In this document: in pieces, positions 6,937 through 10,699 of the stretch | How the letters are laid out: each line of letters begins with the position of its first letter | Position numbering within the stretch: the first letter of the stretch is position 1 | Source of the DNA: Candidatus Omnitrophota bacterium | GTDB lineage: Bacteria; Hinthialibacterota; Hinthialibacteria; JAKQFZ01 | Reading direction: 5' to 3' | Length of the DNA stretch: 10,699 nt | Assembly: GCA_029558215.1 (NCBI GenBank) | Contig: JAKQFZ010001238.1 | Location: 1 to 10,699, forward strand | Translations under genes and position numbers: made by a program | The notes under the pieces: generated by a model | What the model saw: the letters and a program-made list of their open reading frames with translations, nothing else | Database searches by the model: none | What the model was told of the DNA's origin: nothing

Positions 6937-7147
6937 TTGTGCTCACTCCGTTCTGAGGCTGATTAAACACAGCGTGGCAAAATGTACATAGCTGAACAGA
7001 CCCAGACTATCGGACACTGTCTTCAGCATGAGACACTCTCCAACGACTGAACCAATCTCATAGCATTAAGATACAACAACTCAAGGACACGACGCAACTC
7101 TGGCGTCATAAGGACAGCATCTTCATGGTTCCTATTCCTCTCTTCGA

Positions 7148-7190
7148 CCAGCCTTCAAAGAACCTTGAGTCTGAGTCATTCAAAGGCTGG
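7148..7190. repeat. Inverted repeat upstream of the dehydrogenase promoter
   Basis: CCAGCCTT (7148-7155) is the exact reverse complement of AAGGCTGG (7183-7190), separated by 27 bases and ending 7 bases before the -35 box. The spacing suits a regulator site or a hairpin; its function is unknown. Confidence 0.4.
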
Positions 7191-7197
7191 GTTTGCG

Positions 7198-7225
7198 TTG
7201 ACTTCCATCGTTGAAGGAATATACT
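7198..7225 (+). promoter_or_regulatory. Sigma-70-type promoter of the dehydrogenase-propeller operon
   Basis: TTGACT (7198-7203) and TATACT (7220-7225) each match the consensus at five of six bases with a 16-base spacer. Transcription would start near 7232, giving a leader of about 70 bases before the ATG at 7302. A near-perfect ten-base direct repeat (ACTTCCATCG at 7201-7210, ACTTCCAGCG at 7223-7232) overlaps both elements, 22 bases apart, and could be an operator. Confidence 0.6.
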
Positions 7226-7301
7226 TCCAGCGTGTTGTCCAGAGTGGAGAAACTCAAGAGGCCCGTGCCTGCGAACAATATGATCCGGAGGTTCGGTGAA
7301 T

Positions 7302-8342
7302 ATGCGAGCAGTCCGTCTTAGTGGTGAGAAAGCGTTTGTCTTGGAGACTTTGCCTGATCCGACTCCCAGGCCAAATGAAATTGTTGTTGCTGTCAAAGCG
7401 TGCGGGGTATGTGGTTCCGATATTCATGCCTACTATGGGGAGCATCCACTGATGAAGCCGCCTCTGGTGATGGGTCACGAATTTTCAGGACTGGTGCACT
7501 CCGTCGGTGATGGAGTGTCTGAGTTTGCTGTCGGTGAACGTGTTACTGTGGAGCCACTTCTGGTCTGCAATGAGTGCGATCGCTGCAAGAGTGGCCGGTA
7601 CAATGCGTGCGAAAGCCTTCGAGTGATGGGATGCCATGCGGATGGCGCTTATGCTGACTTTCTGGCTGTTCCGGCGGAGAAGGTCTTGCGGCTTCCTGAT
7701 TCGGTTTCCTTTGAAGATGGTGCTTTGATTGAGCCCGCAGCCGTGGCGCATCATGCTGCTCGTCGCGCCAATCTCAAAGGCGGCGAATCAATACTCTTGT
7801 TCGGTGCTGGACCGATAGGACTGTTCACGCTGCAGATGCTGAAGGCGTACGGGGCGGGAGCGATCACCTGTGTTGATTTGTCTCGTTACCGCCTGCAACT
7901 GGCACTGAGCCTTGGTGCAGACGGCGTTGTTGATGCACGTGAAAGTGAACTCGCGTGTCTGAAGCACCGCCGAGCTGAAGGAAAAGAGTTTGACTTGATC
8001 GTTGACTGTGTCGGCGGCAAAGGGAAGGCTCTGGATGCGGCCTTGGACATTGCTGCAAAAGGGTCACGCATTCTTGCCGTTGGCATCTTGGAACAAGGTG
8101 TGTGTATGCAGTATCTGACCTGGATAGCTGAACACGAACTGGAACTAATCGGTTCGTTCACCTATGTCCGAGAGGATTTCGAGCGAACCATACAACTGCT
8201 GGAGAAGGGAAGCGTTCGCACCCAGGGGATCGGCAGCCACCGGTTCAAGATGGAAGACGCCGCAAAAGCGTTTCGTTTCATCGAATCCCCTGACGAGCGT
8301 TTTGTCAAAGCAATTCTGGTGAACGATGCTTATACAGGATGA
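7302..8342 (+). CDS. Zinc-dependent medium-chain (sorbitol/threonine dehydrogenase-like) NAD-linked dehydrogenase
   Basis: The 346-residue cytoplasmic oxidoreductase probably oxidises a secondary alcohol of a polyol or sugar acid. Catalytic zinc ligands are visible: Cys37 (CGVCGSD), His59-Glu60 (GHEFSG) and Glu144 (ALIEPAAVAHHA). The structural zinc lobe has all four cysteines (89, 92, 95, 103). The Rossmann motif is GAGPIG (168-173), and Asp192 at the end of the next strand (CVDLSRYR) indicates NAD rather than NADP. The ATG at 7302 is chosen because GGAGG (7287-7291) sits 10 bases upstream; the in-frame GTG at 7296 would leave only 4. The next gene starts 12 bases after its stop, with its ribosome-binding site overlapping that stop, so they form an operon. 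The exact substrate (L-threonine, L-iditol, galactitol, L-galactonate and others) cannot be decided from sequence. Confidence 0.92.
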   Translation: MRAVRLSGEKAFVLETLPDPTPRPNEIVVAVKACGVCGSDIHAYYGEHPLMKPPLVMGHEFSGLVHSVGDGVSEFAVGERVTVEPLLVCNECDRCKSGRYNACESLRVMGCHADGAYADFLAVPAEKVLRLPDSVSFEDGALIEPAAVAHHAARRANLKGGESILLFGAGPIGLFTLQMLKAYGAGAITCVDLSRYRLQLALSLGADGVVDARESELACLKHRRAEGKEFDLIVDCVGGKGKALDAALDIAAKGSRILAVGILEQGVCMQYLTWIAEHELELIGSFTYVREDFERTIQLLEKGSVRTQGIGSHRFKMEDAAKAFRFIESPDERFVKAILVNDAYTG

Positions 8343-8354
8343 GGTTTTCAAAAT

Positions 8355-9755
8355 ATGCTGAGAATTGGCAATGCGAGACAGTTGTTCCTTGATGACTTTG
8401 TTGTTGCTGAACTGCGTGGTGTTGTGCGGACTCTTCATCAGCCCACGAAATACGAGAACAATCCCGTCGTTGTTCCGGAGCATCCCTGGGAAGACCAGGG
8501 GATTCACTATCCCTTGGTCTTTCGGGATGGTTCGATCTACCGCATGTACTATCTTGCTCGCGGAAGTGCCAAAGACACTCCCGATGGGTCCGGGAATTTC
8601 GGACCAGTCGGCTATGCCGAGAGCCAAGACGGGATTCACTGGACCAAACCCCTGCTTGATGTCTATTCACTCCCAGGTCATCCGAAAACAAGTTTGGGCT
8701 TTGCTCTGACGCAGCCCCCTTTGAGGCAAGTGGAAGGTCCGGCGATCATTAAAGATGAACGCGATCCCGATCCTCAAAGGCGCTACAAACTTTTCTTTAG
8801 CAAAGGTCGCGATCGAGTCACTCCCACGGAAGGTTTTTCAGTCGCATTCTCACCGGACGGCCTTCGATGGAAGGAGTATGATGGGAATCCCGTCTACAAA
8901 CTCTACGGCGACACGCAGAATTGCCTCGTCTGGGATCCTGAGATTGAGCGTTGGGTTGCTTTTGTGAGAATGTGGGGGAAACCCAGTTTTCAGAGACCTG
9001 TTTGGTTCTTCAAAAAGTACCGACAGCGCAGAATCCGATTTGTTGCAAGGATGTCGAGTGCAGACTTTGAGCATTGGACGCCTTCTGAGGTCGTCTTGAC
9101 GCCCGATCCATCCGACAGCCGCGTGTGTGATTTCTACGGCATTCAGGTCACGTACTATGAAGGTTTGTACATTGGATTCCTCTGGGTCTTGACCAGCATT
9201 GGCGGCGAAGAACCTGGAAGCCACGGGTATCTGAACGCCCAATTGGTTACCAGTCGCGACCATGGTCTGACCTGGCATCGTGTGTGTGGACGCAAACCGG
9301 TTCTGGATCGGGGAAAGCAGGGAAGTTTTGACTTCGGCGGAGTCTATCCCGTGCCCTTCGTTACCGAGGATAAGGAGCATCTGGTCTATTACAAAGCCAT
9401 TGATCAACAGCATGGTGTTTCGTGTAATTCCACCATTGCCCTGTCCCGCATTCGACGCGACGGCTTTGTTTCCCTGGATGCGTTCGGAGAGCCAGGCGAA
9501 GTGGTCACTCATGCCTTGGAAATCCCATCCCAAAATCTCCATCTGAACGCCGACATCTCCGATGGCGGATCCATAGAGGTTCACATTGAGACACCCACTG
9601 GGAAACCGGTTGCTCAGGGTGACGCATCTTATGTCGTTCGGCAGCCCGGATTGGATGTTGCAGTACTTCTGAGAAATGTTCCGTCAACAGGTGCTGCCCG
9701 GCTCCGATTCATCCTCAGGAATGCGTCTCTATACTCATTCTGGTTTGCAGGGTGA
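8355..9755 (+). CDS. Glycosidase-like five-bladed beta-propeller protein ('FLDD' type), function unknown
   Basis: The 466-residue protein has no signal peptide, so it is probably cytoplasmic. The opening RQLFLDDFVV followed by HQP and NPVV is typical of a broad uncharacterised family, abundant in Planctomycetota- and Verrucomicrobiota-like genomes, usually annotated as glycosyl hydrolase (GH32/43/130-like propeller). Blade-type repeats of the SxDGxxW kind are visible: ESQDGIHW (89-96), SPDGLRW (166-172), SSADFEHW (234-241), TSRDHGLTW (299-307). Acidic residues near conserved turns (Asp48, Glu127, Asp259, Asp326) are candidates for catalysis, but I cannot assign them. A beta-sandwich-like C-terminus occupies about 385-466. 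The start at 8355 has ATGAGG 10 bases upstream, overlapping the dehydrogenase stop. Pairing with a dehydrogenase suggests intracellular processing of an unusual glycoside (inference). Confidence 0.75.
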   Translation: MLRIGNARQLFLDDFVVAELRGVVRTLHQPTKYENNPVVVPEHPWEDQGIHYPLVFRDGSIYRMYYLARGSAKDTPDGSGNFGPVGYAESQDGIHWTKPLLDVYSLPGHPKTSLGFALTQPPLRQVEGPAIIKDERDPDPQRRYKLFFSKGRDRVTPTEGFSVAFSPDGLRWKEYDGNPVYKLYGDTQNCLVWDPEIERWVAFVRMWGKPSFQRPVWFFKKYRQRRIRFVARMSSADFEHWTPSEVVLTPDPSDSRVCDFYGIQVTYYEGLYIGFLWVLTSIGGEEPGSHGYLNAQLVTSRDHGLTWHRVCGRKPVLDRGKQGSFDFGGVYPVPFVTEDKEHLVYYKAIDQQHGVSCNSTIALSRIRRDGFVSLDAFGEPGEVVTHALEIPSQNLHLNADISDGGSIEVHIETPTGKPVAQGDASYVVRQPGLDVAVLLRNVPSTGAARLRFILRNASLYSFWFAG

Positions 9756-9781
9756 TGAAACGGGTTTCTTTACTGTTTCAT
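9755..9781 (+). terminator. Weak hairpin after the propeller gene
   Basis: ATGAAAC (9755-9761) pairs with GTTTCAT (9775-9781) around a 13-base loop starting in the stop codon. The stem is AT-rich and no T-run follows, so this is at best a weak terminator. A ten-base palindrome TTTCATGAAA (9776-9785) shares its right arm. Confidence 0.2.
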
Positions 9782-9795
9782 GAAAGAACGTGTAT

Positions 9796-9833
9796 CAATC
9801 TGTACAGAATAGTATATATTACTGTACAGATTG
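9796..9833 (+). promoter_or_regulatory. Operator and -10 region of the toxin-antitoxin operon
   Basis: Two perfect 12-base inverted arms, CAATCTGTACAG (9796-9807) and CTGTACAGATTG (9822-9833), flank a 14-base AT-rich spacer. Each arm contains the self-palindromic octamer CTGTACAG, so there are two identical sites 22 bases (about two helical turns) apart. TATATT (9815-9820) within the spacer is the likely -10 box; no good -35 box is seen. Antitoxin or antitoxin-toxin complex binding here would block transcription, the usual autoregulation of such operons. The antitoxin ribosome-binding site GGAG (9833-9836) abuts the right arm. Confidence 0.8.
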
Positions 9834-9844
9834 GAGCGTTGAGC

Positions 9845-10075
9845 ATGAAGACTGTTACTTTTACAGAATTCCGCAAAAACGCCTCGGGACTTTTGACCGA
9901 GGTCGAACAGGGTGAGACCCTTGTCGTACTACGGCGTGGACATCCTGTTGCTGAGGTCTCTCCTGTGGCTGCTCTTCAGCCTTCTTGGAAGCGCCCTGGA
10001 CCCAGGCTGTCAGGCAAGAAAATGGGGTTGACACAGGCTATTCTTGAGGAGAGAGAGCATGAGGATCTTCTTTGA
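9845..10075 (+). CDS. Phd/YefM-family antitoxin
   Basis: This 76-residue antitoxin has the Phd/YefM fold signature: MKTVTFTEFRKNASGLLTEV, then the VEQGETLVVLRRGHPVAEVSP hairpin (about 17-38) that builds the DNA-binding dimer. The C-terminal part (about 45-76), charged and probably disordered when free, should wrap and inhibit the toxin. The start at 9845 is chosen over the open upstream frame from 9752 because GGAG (9833-9836) lies 8 bases upstream, the family begins with this sequence, and the operator lies just before it. It overlaps the toxin gene by 17 bases, so translation is likely coupled. It should bind the 9796-9833 inverted repeat. Confidence 0.93.
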   Translation: MKTVTFTEFRKNASGLLTEVEQGETLVVLRRGHPVAEVSPVAALQPSWKRPGPRLSGKKMGLTQAILEEREHEDLL

Positions 10076-10472
10076 CTCTTCGGCTTATGCGAAAAGATGG
10101 GTTGAAGAGTCCGGAAGCCAAGAGGTAGAGGATCTCTGCGTACGTGCTTCGGAAGTATGCCTGAGTATCATCTGCGTGCCAGAGATTGTCTCTGCCCTGA
10201 GTCGGCGAGTTCGGGAGAAATCTCTCACACGCGTCGAATATACACAGAGCAGGACGCGCCTTCTTGAGGACGCGAACGATGCCATCATAGTCAGTCTCAC
10301 TTCGACCGTTGTTCAAACGTGCATTACTGTTCTCGAGACAGCATCCGTCAGAACTCTGGATGCTATCCACATTGCTTCTGCAATTGAGAGTCGTGCGGAC
10401 TTGTTTGTTTCATCAGACCACAGGCAAGTCGCTGTTGCCAAGAGTCTTGGTCTCGAGACAAAACAAGTGTAA
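10059..10472 (+). CDS. vapC: VapC-type PIN-domain ribonuclease toxin
   Basis: The 137-residue protein is a PIN-domain endoribonuclease, the toxin of a type II toxin-antitoxin pair; characterised VapC proteins cut tRNA or rRNA. The acidic metal-binding residues are all visible: Asp6 in FFDSSAYAKRWV, Glu42 in VPEIVSAL, Asp101 in LDAIHIASA, and Asp120 in FVSSD. It should therefore be active. The start at 10059 has GAGGAG (10046-10051) with a 7-base gap and lies inside the antitoxin's last codons in another frame; an in-frame TTG at 10044 is less likely. Pairing with a Phd/YefM rather than AbrB- or MetJ-type antitoxin is a known mixed arrangement. It converges with the tatD-like gene, 29 bases downstream, with no visible terminator. 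Confidence 0.93.
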   Translation: MRIFFDSSAYAKRWVEESGSQEVEDLCVRASEVCLSIICVPEIVSALSRRVREKSLTRVEYTQSRTRLLEDANDAIIVSLTSTVVQTCITVLETASVRTLDAIHIASAIESRADLFVSSDHRQVAVAKSLGLETKQV

Positions 10473-10501
10473 ATCGAGTCGTTGCGTTGCACCGTTCCTA
10501 A

Positions 10502-10699
10502 CTACGTGATATTCAGAAACCGTCTTGCGTTCAAGCAGACTCTTTCTGCAACTTCAATGAGGGGTATCCCCATGATTTCAGACACTGTCTCAGCAACGGC
10601 GGGAAGCATGGAGGGTTCACAGGTCTTTCCGCGATAGGGAACAGGAGCAAGGTAAGGACAGTCAGTCTCGATCAGAAGTCTGTCGAGAGGCACACATTT
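10502..10699 (-). CDS. TatD-family metal-dependent hydrolase, C-terminal 65 residues (cut by right edge)
   Basis: Only the end of the gene is present. PLDRLLIETDCPYLAPVPYR is the conserved C-terminal TatD block, in which the Asp of ETD is a metal ligand and the APVPYRGK segment follows, as in TatD/YcfH proteins. The remaining sequence (EPSMLPAVAETVSEIMGIP, then a final helix ending in NARRFLNIT) matches the family's normal end. Such proteins are TIM-barrel metalloenzymes with 3'-5' DNase or related hydrolase activity. The frame is open to the window edge, so the GTG at 10691-10693 is internal rather than a start. The specific paralogue (TatD, YcfH or YjjV) cannot be told from this fragment. 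Confidence 0.93.
   Translation of the reverse strand, partial: KCVPLDRLLIETDCPYLAPVPYRGKTCEPSMLPAVAETVSEIMGIPLIEVAERVCLNARRFLNIT

Larger units (their letters stand above)
6937..7301. promoter_or_regulatory. Divergent intergenic region upstream of radical SAM and dehydrogenase genes
   Basis: These 365 bases contain a good forward promoter (7198-7225), an inverted repeat just upstream of it (7148-7155 with 7183-7190), and short open frames of protein-like character in two frames: ATG 6982 to TGA 7050, ATG 7125 to TGA 7214 (29 residues, with AAGGA at 7110-7114), and a frame closing at TGA 7297-7299, two bases before the dehydrogenase start. They may be small ORFs or the remains of a frameshifted gene. 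No clear minus-strand promoter was recognised. Confidence 0.5.

Noticed and set aside
8850..9584. 244-residue minus-strand open frame opposite the propeller gene
   Set aside because: It is antisense to a gene with clear repeat motifs and good coding character; no supporting start signals.
10044..10058. TTG start five codons upstream for VapC
   Set aside because: The ribosome-binding site GAGGAG would overlap it; ATG 10059 has correct spacing and gives the family's usual N-terminus.
10691..10693. GTG as start of a short 63-residue protein at the right edge
   Set aside because: The frame continues to the window edge and the sequence is the conserved C-terminal end of TatD-type proteins, so the gene is truncated by the window.
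1..10699. CRISPR arrays, tRNA or rRNA genes, insertion sequences
   Set aside because: No regularly spaced repeats, cloverleaf-like sequence, rRNA core motifs or transposase reading frames were seen on either strand.

Overview
This is a bacterial chromosomal window of moderate GC with dense, intact genes. There are no rRNA or tRNA genes, CRISPR arrays or insertion sequences. The taxon cannot be fixed from the sequence. The secreted single-propeller WD40 protein, the 'FLDD' glycosidase-like propeller protein and the HxIKN-type histidine kinase are all common in the Planctomycetota/Verrucomicrobiota/Lentisphaerota/Hydrogenedentota-like part of the tree, so an environmental bacterium of that kind is my guess (inference, low confidence).

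Layout. (1) 1-1585, minus: the glycolytic pair gap then pgk (pgk runs off the left edge), with a strong hairpin between them and an operator-like palindrome in the gap leader. (2) 1879-2886, plus: a small secreted seven-bladed WD40 protein, divergent from gap. (3) 2904-6936, minus: a three-gene row in transcription order: radical SAM/SPASM protein, membrane histidine kinase with HAMP and GAF domains, CMP-nonulosonate (NeuA-type) cytidylyltransferase. No response regulator and no nonulosonate synthase lie in the window. (4) 6937-7301: a divergent intergenic region with a good sigma-70-type promoter, inverted repeats and protein-like reading-frame scraps that may be a gene remnant. (5) 7302-9755, plus: a two-gene operon of a zinc-dependent medium-chain dehydrogenase and a cytoplasmic glycosidase-like beta-propeller protein. 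(6) 9796-10472, plus: a complete type II toxin-antitoxin module (Phd/YefM antitoxin, VapC-type PIN toxin) with a perfect 12-bp inverted-repeat operator over its promoter. (7) 10502-10699, minus: the C-terminal end of a TatD-type metal-dependent hydrolase, cut by the right edge.

How the genes may work together. gap and pgk catalyse consecutive glycolytic steps. The radical SAM, cytidylyltransferase, dehydrogenase and propeller genes flank one divergent control region and together suggest carbohydrate or surface-glycan metabolism under the control of, or next to, an orphan sensor kinase; that link is inference from proximity. The toxin-antitoxin cassette looks like an independent accessory insertion between housekeeping genes. 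I found nothing that proves a wholly new system. The best candidates for a second look are the dehydrogenase/propeller pair, the kinase-containing row with its structured spacer, and the odd 7.0-7.3 kb intergenic region.
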